Notes: generated by a model not told the origin, from the sequence alone. Shown: positions 26,715 to 35,751, numbered from the stretch's first letter. The stretch: DNA of 43,782 bases from AM-1111 sp046302135 (GCA_046302135.1 JBKCIQ010000106.1:1-43782), one strand, 5' to 3'. A program made the numbers and translations.

Positions 26715-26933
26715 TCAATTAATTAAAACAGTTTGTGCCTCAACTATCCGCATACTTATTTTGGAATCATCAATTTTGTAAATCAACGGGCAACCGAAGG
26801 GAGCGACCTGAACAAAAGTGATTTTTTGCCCGGGAATGCACCCCATTTCTGTGAGTTTTAATGCCAAACTCTCATCGGAAAAATCACAAATCACGGCACT
26901 TTCTCCAAGCTTTAATTCGGTTAATATCCTCAT
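26715..26933 (-). CDS. feoA: Ferrous iron transport protein A
   Basis: 72 residues with an SH3-like fold. The sequence starts MRILTELKLGESAVICDF and shows the family MGCIPGQKITFVQVAPFGCP segment. FeoA is a cytosolic partner needed for FeoB function. It is the first gene of the feoAB operon; the 173-base upstream region holds inverted repeats of a TTGCAATTTAAA element. Confidence 0.93.
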   Translation of the reverse strand: MRILTELKLGESAVICDFSDESLALKLTEMGCIPGQKITFVQVAPFGCPLIYKIDDSKISMRIVEAQTVLIN

Positions 26934-26949
26934 TTGCTATAAAATTATA

Positions 26950-26964
26950 AAATTGCAATTTAAA
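26950..26964 (-). promoter_or_regulatory. Palindromic element upstream of feoA (proximal copy)
   Basis: AAATTGCAATTT at 26950-26961 is a perfect 12-base palindrome and extends to AAA. The part TTGCAATTTAAA (26953-26964) is repeated in inverted orientation at 27018-27029. Position before feoAB suggests an iron-responsive operator, but it does not match the classical Fur box, and the regulator is unknown. Confidence 0.4.
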
Positions 26965-27017
26965 TAAGTACCTAAAAAGCGGTATTAAAATCATCAAATA
27001 TTTAATCTTTAGCTGAC

Positions 27018-27029
27018 TTTAAATTGCAA
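27018..27029 (-). promoter_or_regulatory. Palindromic element upstream of feoA (distal copy)
   Basis: TTTAAATTGCAA is the exact inverse complement of the proximal copy, 53 bases away. The neighbourhood continues to AAATTGCAAAATT, nearly palindromic. Paired half-elements could bracket the feoAB promoter or serve the divergent gene at 27107. Confidence 0.38.
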
Positions 27030-27106
27030 AATTGACTTTGGTTATAGCTTATTTATTGCTAAATTCGAAAGATGTATAATATAATTTTTTAAAAACCATT
27101 TTTGTT

Positions 27107-27490
27107 ATGCAAAAAAATATTTCATTAAAAGCATTTGTTTTTATTTTTCTTTTTTCATTTCGTTTTTTTTCACAAACCACAAGCCCCGATAGTTTCACAA
27201 TAACAGGAAATTCTAGCCCTGAAAAAGAAAATTTCTTTAAACAGTCAATTTCAAAATCGAACTTGGAAACCTACAGATTGAAAGAAAAACAAGTTGTACT
27301 TGAATTCAAGAATGGTTTTAAATGTGTTTTGTTTTCAGCAAAAGAACTTTTTCTTAAAGGCATGAAAATAGACATCAACACCTATCAGGAAAATTTTGAC
27401 TCAAAATTTGCTTTACCGGTATTTGAAATTAACAAAGATGGATGGATTACTGCAGGGTTTTCTTCAAAGTCAAAAGACAATTCAAAATGA
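27107..27490 (+). CDS. Small secreted protein of unknown function
   Basis: 127 residues with a signal peptide (MQKNISLKAFVFIFLFSFRF, cleaved near SQT). The mature part is about 105 residues: SFTITGNSSPEKENFFKQSI, LKEKQVVLEFKNGFKCVLFS, then KINKDGWITAGF-like strands. It has a single Cys and no recognised motif. It is divergent from feoA with the inverted-repeat region between, so it could be iron-regulated, but this is only positional. Confidence 0.6.
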   Translation: MQKNISLKAFVFIFLFSFRFFSQTTSPDSFTITGNSSPEKENFFKQSISKSNLETYRLKEKQVVLEFKNGFKCVLFSAKELFLKGMKIDINTYQENFDSKFALPVFEINKDGWITAGFSSKSKDNSK

Positions 27491-27759
27491 TAATTTTAAA
27501 TGCTAAACAAAACAGGAATTTAACCCAAACTAACTCCATAGTGTAATTTTAGTGTTCGGAAAAAATTTAATACCACGAAACAAAAAGAGAAATTTTCATC
27601 CTATGGTAGGTGCAATTTTTTTACAATCTAAGGTTCAAAATATTCAAAATATTAATGTTCAAGTTTTACATGCAATTATGGTCTTTTCAATATTTTACAT
27701 AATACAATCAATTAATTAATTAGTAAAAAAATTCAATTATCCTTTTCAAAAAAAGCTAA
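27491..27759. other. 269-bp intergenic region without a supported gene
   Basis: Very AT-rich with short direct repeats such as AAAATATT and AATTAATTAATT. The frames in it are under 40 codons and lack family resemblance. I see no RNA gene or terminator that stands out. Confidence 0.4.
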
Positions 27760-28113
27760 GTGCAAATCACAAAAACAAGCAGAAACAGAATTATTACTAT
27801 AACTTGTATCATTGGTTTCGTTTGGATGATATTTGTTTTGCCCGGAATGTTTTCTCCTGAGATAAAAAAAATGGGAGCATTCATGCCAATGATCTACGGA
27901 ATCATTTTGTGTTTAAACTTCATTTCATTGATTGGCATCTGGCACATGAAAAAATGGGGTGTGGAGTTTTTTATTTTTACCTTTTTTTTAAAAACCTCAT
28001 TTTTTATTTCCACACATCAGGCTGGTCCATCTTTTTTTTCCGGTGTTGCTTTCTCGATTGTTTTTATAATTATATTTTTAATCCATTACGGAAAAATGGA
28101 TAGAAACCTTTAA
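27760..28113 (+). CDS. Small integral membrane protein
   Basis: 117 residues from a GTG start. Four hydrophobic segments are visible: ITITCIIGFVWMIFVLPGMF, FMPMIYGIILCLNFISLIGI, FFIFTFFLKTSFFI and SGVAFSIVFIIIFLI. It ends in a short charged tail (HYGKMDRNL). There is no recognisable family. The gene is 20 bases upstream of tatD in the same direction and may share its transcript. Confidence 0.6.
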   Translation: MQITKTSRNRIITITCIIGFVWMIFVLPGMFSPEIKKMGAFMPMIYGIILCLNFISLIGIWHMKKWGVEFFIFTFFLKTSFFISTHQAGPSFFSGVAFSIVFIIIFLIHYGKMDRNL

Positions 28114-28133
28114 TAATATTCTTAAACCCACTT

Positions 28134-28910
28134 ATGATAAAAAAAGAATTCTTCGATACACATGCCCATATTTACGTTAGAGAATTTTCCAACGAATTCC
28201 CTGAAATTATTTCTAGGGCACAAAAGGCCGGCGTTAAAAAAATTGTTCTCCCTAATATAGACTTAGATTCCATTGAGGACATGCTTTCGCTTAGTAGTTT
28301 TTATCCTAATATTTGTTATCCTTCACTAGGATTGCATCCATCATCTGTTAAGGAAAATTACAAAGAGGTACTTGAAAAAATATCAGAATATTTTTCAGGA
28401 AGAGACATTATCGCGATCGGAGAAACCGGAATTGATTTATATTGGGACAAAACATTTGAGCAGGAGCAGGTTGAGGCATTTAAAATACAGTTAGCGTGGG
28501 CTAAAGAAAAAAATCTTCCAATAATCATACATTGCAGAAAATCGTTTGAGCTTGTTTTTAAAATAGTACAGGGCTTCGAAGGTGTTAGAGGGGTATTTCA
28601 CTGTTTTTCCGGTTCAATGGAAGAAGCGAATAAAATTATTTCACTTGGTACATTTAAAATGGGTATAGGTGGAGTGATAACATATAAAAATTCAGGACTT
28701 CCCGATGTGGTAGAAAAAATAGGAATAGAACATTTTGTTCTCGAAACCGATGCACCCTATCTCCCACCTGAACCATATAGGGGTAAAAGAAATGAGTCCT
28801 CTTACATTGTTAAGGTTGCAGAAAAAATGGCAGAAGTAAAAAAGTGTTCGGTTGAAGAGATTGCCTACGAAACCCGTAAAAATGCGGAAGAAATTTTTAG
28901 TGAAAACTGA
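28134..28910 (+). CDS. TatD-family metal-dependent hydrolase/DNase
   Basis: 258 residues of a TIM-barrel amidohydrolase-like fold. Metal ligands are visible in FFDTHAHIY (His-x-His), IAIGETGIDLYW (Glu), IIHCRKS (His), GVFHCFSGSMEE (His) and LETDAPYLPPEP (Asp). The closing YRGKRNESSYI is typical. TatD proteins are 3'-5' exonucleases or related phosphodiesterases acting on DNA or RNA; the substrate here is not shown. It precedes rnr by 63 bases. Confidence 0.93.
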   Translation: MIKKEFFDTHAHIYVREFSNEFPEIISRAQKAGVKKIVLPNIDLDSIEDMLSLSSFYPNICYPSLGLHPSSVKENYKEVLEKISEYFSGRDIIAIGETGIDLYWDKTFEQEQVEAFKIQLAWAKEKNLPIIIHCRKSFELVFKIVQGFEGVRGVFHCFSGSMEEANKIISLGTFKMGIGGVITYKNSGLPDVVEKIGIEHFVLETDAPYLPPEPYRGKRNESSYIVKVAEKMAEVKKCSVEEIAYETRKNAEEIFSEN

Positions 28911-28973
28911 TAGTAAGTTTTAAACTACATCGACCTCTAAAGATTTATTTTTAATTACTCGGAAAAAAATTTA

Positions 28974-31259
28974 ATGAAAAGAAAAAAAAACAAAGCTCCA
29001 AAAAAAAACTACCTATTTGAAGAAGTGTTTCTCTATCTAAAAAAAAACGCGGGACGATCATATAACTACAAACAAATTGCGGCAGCCCTAAGTGTAGAAC
29101 AATCCGATAAGTTTAGACTAATTGAAATACTAGATGCGCTAAGCAATGAAAAACAAATTGTTGAAACTGAACGAGGAAAATATCAAGTTATTGGAAGCAG
29201 GAGAGTTCTTACAGGTGTAATTGATTTTACCTCAGCAGGTGATGCGTATGTAAATTTTTCTGATGAGGAGCCTGATGTTTTTGTTGCAGGAACAAGAACT
29301 AAAAATGCTTTACAAGGTGACACCGTAAAAATTTCGCTTAAGGAAGGAAGAGGTAAAAGAAGTGAGGCAGAGGTAACAGAGGTCGTTATAAGAAATAAAA
29401 CTGAGTTTGTTGGCATTCTTCAATCAACACCAAGGCATCATTTCGTAATTCCGGTTAATAATAAAATACATATTGACTTTTTTATTTTACCTGACAAAAC
29501 ATTGAAGGCTAAGAATGGCGAAAAAGTTTTAGTTAGAATGATTGATTGGTCTGAGGGAGATAAAAATCCGAGTGCCGAAATAATTAAAGTTTTTGGGAAC
29601 CCTGGTGATCATCAAACCGAAATTCACGCCATCATGGCCGAATATGGTTTGCAATCAGAATTTCCTGCTGAAGTTGAAGATGCCGCACAATCATTGTCCG
29701 TTGAAATTACTGAGGATGAAATTTCAAAAAGAAGAGACTTCAGAGAGGTGCTTACATTTACAATCGACCCTCATGACGCTAAAGATTTTGATGATGCATT
29801 GTCATTTAAAAGATTAAATAATGGAAGCTATGAAATTGGAGTTCACATTGCGGATGTTTCCCACTATCTTCACCCAGGGACTACCTTGGAAGAAGAAGCT
29901 ATTAAACGTGCAACGTCAGTATATCTGGTTGACAGAACAGTTCCTATGTTGCCGGAAGTTCTTAGCAACTTTGCGTGTTCGCTGAGACCGAAAGAGCAAA
30001 AACTTACTTTTTCCGCAGTTTTTGAAATGAATGATAAGGGCGAAATTCTGAATGAGTGGTTTGGTCGAACGGTAATTTATTCTGACAGAAGATTCACCTA
30101 TGAAGAGGTGCAGAACACTATTGAAACAAAAGTGGGTGAGTATTCAGATGAAATTCTTTTGCTTGACAGCCTAGCCAAGAAAATGCGCGCAGAAAGGGCC
30201 GCTAAAGGAAGTGTTTTTTTTGATAAGGAAGAAGTAAAATTTCATCTGGATGAAACAGGATCGCCCACTGGGGTTTATTTTAAAAAACAGCTTGACGCTC
30301 ATAAACTAATTGAAGATTTTATGCTACTGGCCAACCGTAAAGTTGCAGAACTTCTAGGTAAGCCTTCCAAAGAAATCGAGTATAAGAAAAATGCAATGGT
30401 TTATCGTGTACATGATACCCCAAATGCAGATAAAATGAATGCTCTTAGTGAGCTGGTAGGTAAATTCGGGTACAAAATGAATCTTAAAACAAAGAGAAGC
30501 GTTACAGAGTCATTGAATTCACTTTTGAAAAATGTTTCCGGTAAAAAAGAGGCGGGAATGATTGAATTGCTTGCGGTAAGGTCTATGCCTAAAGCTATTT
30601 ATACTACAAAAAACATTGGTCATTACGGATTGGGATTCGAATACTACACCCATTTTACTTCTCCAATAAGGAGATATCCTGATGTGCTTGCGCACCGATT
30701 GCTTGCCGCGTATCTAGAAGATAAAAACTACAGCAATGAGAAAGAACTTGAAGAACTGTGTAAACAGTCTTCAGAAATGGAAAAACTTGCCGCTGAAGCA
30801 GAGCGAGAGTCTGTAAAGTTTAAACAGGTTGAGTACATGGAACAATTTGTAGGACAAAAATTCAAGGGTATGATTAGCGGGGTTACAGACTGGGGAATTT
30901 ATGTGGAAATTCAAGAAAATAAATGTGAAGGAATGGTTAGCGTACGTGATATGAAAGATGATTATTACAGGCTTGAAGAAGAGAATTTCAGATTTGTTGG
31001 ACAGAGAAGCGGAAAAATTTATGCTTTGGGTGATTTCGTTTGGATTGAAGTAAGAAAAGCAGATATTTTAAAAAGGCGCCTCGATTTTGTTTTCGTGAAG
31101 AAGCAAGAAGATTCAATAAATAAGATTATAAAGTCACATTCTAATTCAGATGATTTTTCTGATTGGCCAATAGAAAAATCTGTTCATCAAAGAGAAGGGG
31201 GGTTCCCAGAAACAAATTCAACCAAGCTTTCTGGAAGTAAAATCAGGAGAAGAAAGTAG
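28974..31259 (+). CDS. rnr: Ribonuclease R
   Basis: 761 residues. RNase R degrades structured RNA 3' to 5'. An N-terminal helix-turn-helix-like part (NYKQIAAALSVEQSDKFRLI) is followed by cold-shock domains, and the RNB catalytic domain has TIDPHDAKDFDDALSFKR at ~262-280 with the metal-binding aspartates. Also present are the GYKMNLKTKRSV region and HYGLGFEYYTHFTSPIRRYPD (split here as HYGLGFEYY and FTSPIRRYPD). A C-terminal S1 domain contains FKGMISGVTDWGIYVEIQEN, and a basic tail ends KIRRRK. Confidence 0.95.
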   Translation: MKRKKNKAPKKNYLFEEVFLYLKKNAGRSYNYKQIAAALSVEQSDKFRLIEILDALSNEKQIVETERGKYQVIGSRRVLTGVIDFTSAGDAYVNFSDEEPDVFVAGTRTKNALQGDTVKISLKEGRGKRSEAEVTEVVIRNKTEFVGILQSTPRHHFVIPVNNKIHIDFFILPDKTLKAKNGEKVLVRMIDWSEGDKNPSAEIIKVFGNPGDHQTEIHAIMAEYGLQSEFPAEVEDAAQSLSVEITEDEISKRRDFREVLTFTIDPHDAKDFDDALSFKRLNNGSYEIGVHIADVSHYLHPGTTLEEEAIKRATSVYLVDRTVPMLPEVLSNFACSLRPKEQKLTFSAVFEMNDKGEILNEWFGRTVIYSDRRFTYEEVQNTIETKVGEYSDEILLLDSLAKKMRAERAAKGSVFFDKEEVKFHLDETGSPTGVYFKKQLDAHKLIEDFMLLANRKVAELLGKPSKEIEYKKNAMVYRVHDTPNADKMNALSELVGKFGYKMNLKTKRSVTESLNSLLKNVSGKKEAGMIELLAVRSMPKAIYTTKNIGHYGLGFEYYTHFTSPIRRYPDVLAHRLLAAYLEDKNYSNEKELEELCKQSSEMEKLAAEAERESVKFKQVEYMEQFVGQKFKGMISGVTDWGIYVEIQENKCEGMVSVRDMKDDYYRLEEENFRFVGQRSGKIYALGDFVWIEVRKADILKRRLDFVFVKKQEDSINKIIKSHSNSDDFSDWPIEKSVHQREGGFPETNSTKLSGSKIRRRK

Positions 31260-31281
31260 TGGGAATTTATTTACTGTTACT

Positions 31282-32802
31282 CTACTTTGAGATTTTTAAT
31301 TTCATCCCCTGATAAAGCTTACTACGCTCATTAATTCCATTTGCCTTTTTTAATTGGTCAATGGTAACACCATTTATTTTGGCAATCTTATAGAGATTGT
31401 CGCCTTTCTTGACTTTGTAGATAGTAGTTGATCTAGTGTTGGATTTGACTGAATTATTTTCCTTGACCTTGACTTTATTTTCTACAATGTTCTTTTCTGT
31501 CGCGGAAGAATTTTCGTTCGGATCATTACTTTCAGGGTTGACAACATTATTTCCTTTATCTTTTACGTAGATAACTAGTTTTGTACCAGGCCTTATACCC
31601 CTTCTTGGGTTTATGTAGTTCCAGGATTTTAAGGACCCAACGGTGACACCATATTTACGGGCAATGGTGCTGAGCTTGTCGTATTTAGAAACTACGTGGT
31701 AGATTGGTACTTCCTTAGGGGAATTGTTTTCATAAACAATTTTTTTTCTTTCCTCATTAGTTTTAATCATAGCGTATATTTCTTCCTCGTTAGCTATGAA
31801 TTTACCAATCTTACTTTTAGGCAAGGTTAAAGAATAGCCTCCTGCAGGGACTAAATTCTTTCTATACATTGGGTTATAATAGGCAATCTCCTCAGCTGTT
31901 ACATCAAGCACCTCTGCAATCTGGCCGAAGGTTAGCGGTTGGCGAAGGATAACTGAATCAACTTCGAAGTACATTTTCTTTGGTGTAGCGGAATACAAAT
32001 TATGCTCGGCTGTATAAGTCATTACATAGTTAGCCGCTATAAAAGCAGGAACATAAGCCTGAGTTTCTCTAGGAAGGAAGGGCCTAATCTCCCAATATGT
32101 TTTTTTTCCTCCACTTCTTCTGATGGCTTTACTTACGGTTCCGGGACCTGCGTTGTAAGCAGCCAATACCATTTGCCAATCTCCGAACATTTTGTATAAA
32201 TCTCTAAGACATTCTGCTGCTGCAACTGTTCCTTTATAAGGATCGCAACGCTCGTCTATATAGGAGTTAATGGTGAGATTGTACATTTTTCCGGTAGCGT
32301 ACATAAATTGCCATAAACCCATAGCTCCTGCTGGAGATTTAGCGGTTGGATTCAAAGCGCTTTCAATTACGGCTAAATGTTTAAGTTCTAGTGGCAAATT
32401 ATACTTATCCAGCACTTCTTCAAAAATTGGATAATAAAGCTGTGAAATACCCATCATCCTTTGAACAGACTCACGCTTTCTTTTTGTATATAATTCTATA
32501 TAAGGCCTAACCTCAGCGTTATATTGAAAATCAAAGGGAGAGGCAGCATCCATTTTTGCACAGCGGGTAGCATAAGTGTTATCATCAAAAGTTGGAATGG
32601 AGTCAGGCGCATAATGAAATTTATTTGCTTTAGGGTACGCTGGTTTAGACAATGCAAACTCCAACATTTTTTTATTTGAAAGGCTGTCCAACATAGCTGC
32701 AATTGGATCATCAGAAACAAGACTTTGCCCAGAAGCAAAGAAAGAAAAAAGAAAGGTAATAATCCCTGCCACAAGCAATCTAACTAATCTCACAGTTTTC
32801 AT
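31282..32802 (-). CDS. LysM-containing lytic transglycosylase (MltD-like)
   Basis: 506 residues with a signal peptide (MKTVRLVRLLVAGIITFLFS, cut near GQS). The SLT domain has catalytic Glu ~146 in LAVIESALNPTAKSP, then AGAMGLWQFMYATG and MVLAAYNAGPGTVSKAI. A weak LysM-like segment (QIAEVLDVTAEEIAYYNPMY) precedes two clear LysM domains: HVVSKYDKLSTIARKYGVTV and YKVKKGDNLYKIAKINGVTI, separated by a Asn/Glu/Lys-rich linker. It cleaves peptidoglycan glycans in the periplasm by the family reaction. Confidence 0.92.
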   Translation of the reverse strand: MKTVRLVRLLVAGIITFLFSFFASGQSLVSDDPIAAMLDSLSNKKMLEFALSKPAYPKANKFHYAPDSIPTFDDNTYATRCAKMDAASPFDFQYNAEVRPYIELYTKRKRESVQRMMGISQLYYPIFEEVLDKYNLPLELKHLAVIESALNPTAKSPAGAMGLWQFMYATGKMYNLTINSYIDERCDPYKGTVAAAECLRDLYKMFGDWQMVLAAYNAGPGTVSKAIRRSGGKKTYWEIRPFLPRETQAYVPAFIAANYVMTYTAEHNLYSATPKKMYFEVDSVILRQPLTFGQIAEVLDVTAEEIAYYNPMYRKNLVPAGGYSLTLPKSKIGKFIANEEEIYAMIKTNEERKKIVYENNSPKEVPIYHVVSKYDKLSTIARKYGVTVGSLKSWNYINPRRGIRPGTKLVIYVKDKGNNVVNPESNDPNENSSATEKNIVENKVKVKENNSVKSNTRSTTIYKVKKGDNLYKIAKINGVTIDQLKKANGINERSKLYQGMKLKISK

Positions 32803-33012
32803 AGGCGTAGTTTAGTGGTAAAACGAAAAAAAACAAGGAGGATACAATAATAAACCCTCATCATTTATTACAATAATATGTAAAATAAATTGCTTTTCAA
32901 AAATAGGGAGTTCTTGTTTTTAACTTTTGAATGTGGAAACCATTCTGGCTTTCAGAAGAAAAAATTCCTTTTTACCAGAAAAAATACGAATTGAAATTAA
33001 CAATTTTAATAT

Positions 33013-34452
33013 TTATTGTGAAATCTCACCCTCTAGGAATGAGGAGAACCTCAATAATTCGGCCTCTTTAAAGTGGCTTGTGCTTATCTGAATGCCAAAT
33101 GGCAAATTACTTTTTGTTTTTCCTGCGGGAATTGAAATTGCAGGAACACCCGTAATGTTTGCAAGAACGGTGAAAATATCTTCTAAATACATTTTTATTG
33201 GATCCTGTGTGTTTTTTCCAAACTCAAATGCAGAACCGGGTGTACTTGGCATAAGAACCATGTCGTGTTGGGAGAAAACTTCCTGTAACTTGTTCGACAA
33301 CAATCTCCTTACTTTTTGAGCTTTGCTGTAATAAGCGTCATAATAACCTGCACTTAAAACGAAAGTTCCAAGCATTATTCTTCGCTTTACCTCGTCTCCG
33401 AAACCTTCGCTTCGAGACTTTTTGTATGTGCTTTCTAAATCTAATGAGCCCGAGCTTCTGAAACCGTAATGTATGCCTGAGAACCTTGATAAATTAGAAG
33501 ATGCTTCTGCGGTCGTCAGTACATAATAAGTTGGAACAAGATAATCTAAAAACGGAAAGTCAACCGGTTCTGTTTGATATCCCTTTTCATTCAGGGTTTT
33601 TATGGTATTTTCTAGGAAAGATTTGATTTCGGGATCTAAACCCTCCGCTTCAATACATTGTCTGATGTATGCTATTTTTGGTTTATCAGTTGAGTACCCT
33701 GATTTCAACTGATGCGTTAATGATTCTACTGGAAGAGATGAGCTTGTTGCATCATTTTCGTCAGGACCTGCAATAACTTCTGTAATTATTGCTGTATCTT
33801 CAACGTTTAGCGAGATTGGGCCTATCTGATCAAAGGATGATGCGTAAGCTATTAATCCCCATCGCGAAACTCTGCCATAGGTAGGTTTTAAACCAACGAC
33901 TCCGCAAAATGATGCCGGTTGGCGTATAGAGCCGCCAGTATCAGAACCAAGTGCAACATGGCAAAGTCCTGCCGCTACTGCCGCAGCAGCACCTCCTGAG
34001 GATCCACCAGGAACGTAAGAATTGTTATAAGGATTTAACACGTTGCCAAAAGCAGAATTTTCATTAGAAGAACCCATTGCAAATTCATCACAGTTAGTAC
34101 GCCCGATTATAATGGCATCTTCTGCTAATAACCGCTCTACCACCGTTGAACTGTATAACGAAGAAAATTCTCCAAGCATTTTTGAAGAAGCAGAAACTCG
34201 GTGACCTTTATAACAAATATTGTCTTTTATTGCGACCACTACACCAGCAAGCCTTCCTGCATTACCAGATTTTATCTTACGGTCAACTTCTGCCGCTTTT
34301 TCCTGCGCTGAATCAGAAAAAACCTCTAGGAAAGCATTCAAATGCTTATTTTCCTCAATTTTTAAAATTAACTCTCTAGTTATTTGAGACGAAGAGGCAA
34401 GACCGTTATTAAGGTCATTCAACAGATGCGGTATACCCTTAAATTGGTACAC
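33013..34452 (-). CDS. gatA: Aspartyl/glutamyl-tRNA amidotransferase subunit A
   Basis: 479 residues from a GTG start. GatA releases ammonia from glutamine for GatB to amidate misacylated Glu-tRNA(Gln) or Asp-tRNA(Asn). The amidase-signature triad is visible: Lys in VVAIKDNICYKG, Ser in GGSSGGAAAAVAAG, and Ser in GSDTGGSIRQPASFCG. FAMGSSNENSAFGN is also typical. gatB and gatC are not in this window. It lies 21 bases after tatA on the same strand. Confidence 0.95.
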   Translation of the reverse strand: MYQFKGIPHLLNDLNNGLASSSQITRELILKIEENKHLNAFLEVFSDSAQEKAAEVDRKIKSGNAGRLAGVVVAIKDNICYKGHRVSASSKMLGEFSSLYSSTVVERLLAEDAIIIGRTNCDEFAMGSSNENSAFGNVLNPYNNSYVPGGSSGGAAAAVAAGLCHVALGSDTGGSIRQPASFCGVVGLKPTYGRVSRWGLIAYASSFDQIGPISLNVEDTAIITEVIAGPDENDATSSSLPVESLTHQLKSGYSTDKPKIAYIRQCIEAEGLDPEIKSFLENTIKTLNEKGYQTEPVDFPFLDYLVPTYYVLTTAEASSNLSRFSGIHYGFRSSGSLDLESTYKKSRSEGFGDEVKRRIMLGTFVLSAGYYDAYYSKAQKVRRLLSNKLQEVFSQHDMVLMPSTPGSAFEFGKNTQDPIKMYLEDIFTVLANITGVPAISIPAGKTKSNLPFGIQISTSHFKEAELLRFSSFLEGEISQ

Positions 34453-34473
34453 TAAAAATCAATGATTATGAAA

Positions 34474-34641
34474 CTAATTTTTATTCTCTTCTGCAGCACC
34501 GCTATCAACACCTTTGGAAGCATCTTTAAATTCCTTCATTCCGCGCCCTAGTCCGCGCATAAGCTCAGGGATTTTTTTACCTCCGAAAAAAAGTAGTACT
34601 ACTACTAGAACTAAAATAATTTCTGTCCAGCCAAATCTCAT
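34474..34641 (-). CDS. tatA: Sec-independent translocase protein TatA
   Basis: 55 residues, read directly from the minus strand. It starts MRFGWTEIILVLVVVLLFFG, one transmembrane helix, then GGKKIPELMRGLGRGMKEFK, the amphipathic helix with the conserved FGGKKIPEL hinge, and a short acidic tail ending EENKN. TatA forms the translocation pore of the twin-arginine pathway. Its length is near the family minimum. It appears to head a tatA-gatA transcript; a TAnnTTTG box lies 19 bases upstream. Confidence 0.93.
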   Translation of the reverse strand: MRFGWTEIILVLVVVLLFFGGKKIPELMRGLGRGMKEFKDASKGVDSGAAEENKN

Positions 34642-34659
34642 AGATTTTGTTTTGAATTA

Positions 34660-34667
34660 CAAATATA
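34660..34667 (-). promoter_or_regulatory. Candidate -7 promoter element for tatA-gatA
   Basis: On the minus strand this reads TATATTTG, an exact TAnnTTTG match, 18 bases upstream of the tatA ATG. A -33 box is not obvious. Confidence 0.45.
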
Positions 34668-34741
34668 CAGTAAAAAATTGATTTTTTAAATTGTAAGCTG
34701 ATTACAGAAAAAATATCAACTTTGCGGTAATAGAAGTTTTT

Positions 34742-35731
34742 GTGTCTTTTCCCCGAAAAAATAACCTATTAAGGTCTTTTTTGTTATTCGCTATTGGCTT
34801 TCTATTCGTCAATAATGTTGCTTTTTCTCAAGCCGATTCGGTTAAAATAGGTTGTTATATTTCTTCCCTTTATGACTTTAATTTGTCGGGAAATACCTTT
34901 AAGTCCGACTTTTATCTTTGGTGTATCTACAAAAACGGGGCTCCTTTTAATTTCGAAAAAGAGCTGGAGATTATGAATACCAACGACGTGTCGCTTGAAG
35001 GAACCAGCGTTGATACAGTAGGTAAATCACTTTGGTTTTACACTAAGGTTAAATCAGAAATAAGAAAGGTATGGAGAACGGTTGATTACCCCTTCGATCG
35101 TCAAAATTTGGTAATATCAATCGAGTCATCTGAATACGATAGCACAAGCTTAAAATTTATATGTGACAATAAAAACTCGAAAACAAATACTTCAGCCATA
35201 GTTAAGCTAAATGAATGGGAACTGCTAGGTTCAAAATTTTATACCACGAACACAAAATATGATACCAATTTTGGCAATCCCGAATCCAATGATGCATCTT
35301 ACAACTCTTGCTTTAATATTGAAATAGGACTTGCGAGAAAAAATTCATGGCTTATATTATTTAAGCTTATTACAGGTTTACTAGTCGCTTTCACCATTTC
35401 TTGTTGTGTGTTTTTTATTAAGCCTAGCAACGTAGATCCAAGATTTGGTTTGGCAGTAGGAGGTTTATTTGCAGCCATTGGAAATAAATATATTGTTGAA
35501 GGAATTGTGCCATCCACCAATTCTGTAACGATGATGGATAGCATTCATAACCTGACTTTTATCTACCTCTTTATAATAATAATAGTTTCAGTTTACTCTC
35601 TTTATCTCTACGAAAAAGAAACCCCTAAAGCTAGGAACCAATCAAAAAATGTCGACAGATACTCTTTAATTGCTATTTTCTTATCTTATTTTTTGATCTT
35701 GATTTACATTCTCTACAGCCATCTTGGGTAA
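34742..35731 (+). CDS. Probable pentameric ligand-gated ion channel homologue
   Basis: 329 residues from a GTG start, with a signal peptide (~1-30, AFSQA). An extracellular beta domain spans ~32-198 and includes YPFDRQNLVISIESS (116-130). This resembles the conserved (Y/F)PFDxQ segment of Cys-loop-type receptors. Four hydrophobic segments follow: M1 ~202-226 (ILFKLITGLLVAFTISCCVF), M2-like ~232-255 (DPRFGLAVGGLFAAIGNKYI), M3 ~266-290 and M4 ~306-327. The order of signal, beta domain and four helices, and the length, match prokaryotic pLGICs such as GLIC and ELIC. No Cys pair brackets a Cys-loop, as in bacterial members. Ligand and ion are unknown. It is divergent from tatA. Confidence 0.65.
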   Translation: MSFPRKNNLLRSFLLFAIGFLFVNNVAFSQADSVKIGCYISSLYDFNLSGNTFKSDFYLWCIYKNGAPFNFEKELEIMNTNDVSLEGTSVDTVGKSLWFYTKVKSEIRKVWRTVDYPFDRQNLVISIESSEYDSTSLKFICDNKNSKTNTSAIVKLNEWELLGSKFYTTNTKYDTNFGNPESNDASYNSCFNIEIGLARKNSWLILFKLITGLLVAFTISCCVFFIKPSNVDPRFGLAVGGLFAAIGNKYIVEGIVPSTNSVTMMDSIHNLTFIYLFIIIIVSVYSLYLYEKETPKARNQSKNVDRYSLIAIFLSYFLILIYILYSHLG

Positions 35732-35751
35732 ACGATTTGATTGCACCCAAA

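Noticed and set aside
27601..27720. A 38-codon frame (MVGAIFLQSK...) in the intergenic region
   Set aside because: Low-complexity AT-rich translation with no supporting ribosome-binding or family evidence.
28974..31259. Several 60-77-codon antisense frames inside rnr and other large genes
   Set aside because: They are shadows of strong coding sequence and lack independent signals.
32931..33071. A 46-codon plus-strand frame starting MWKPFWLSEEK
   Set aside because: Half of it is antisense to the end of gatA, and no conservation or signal supports it.
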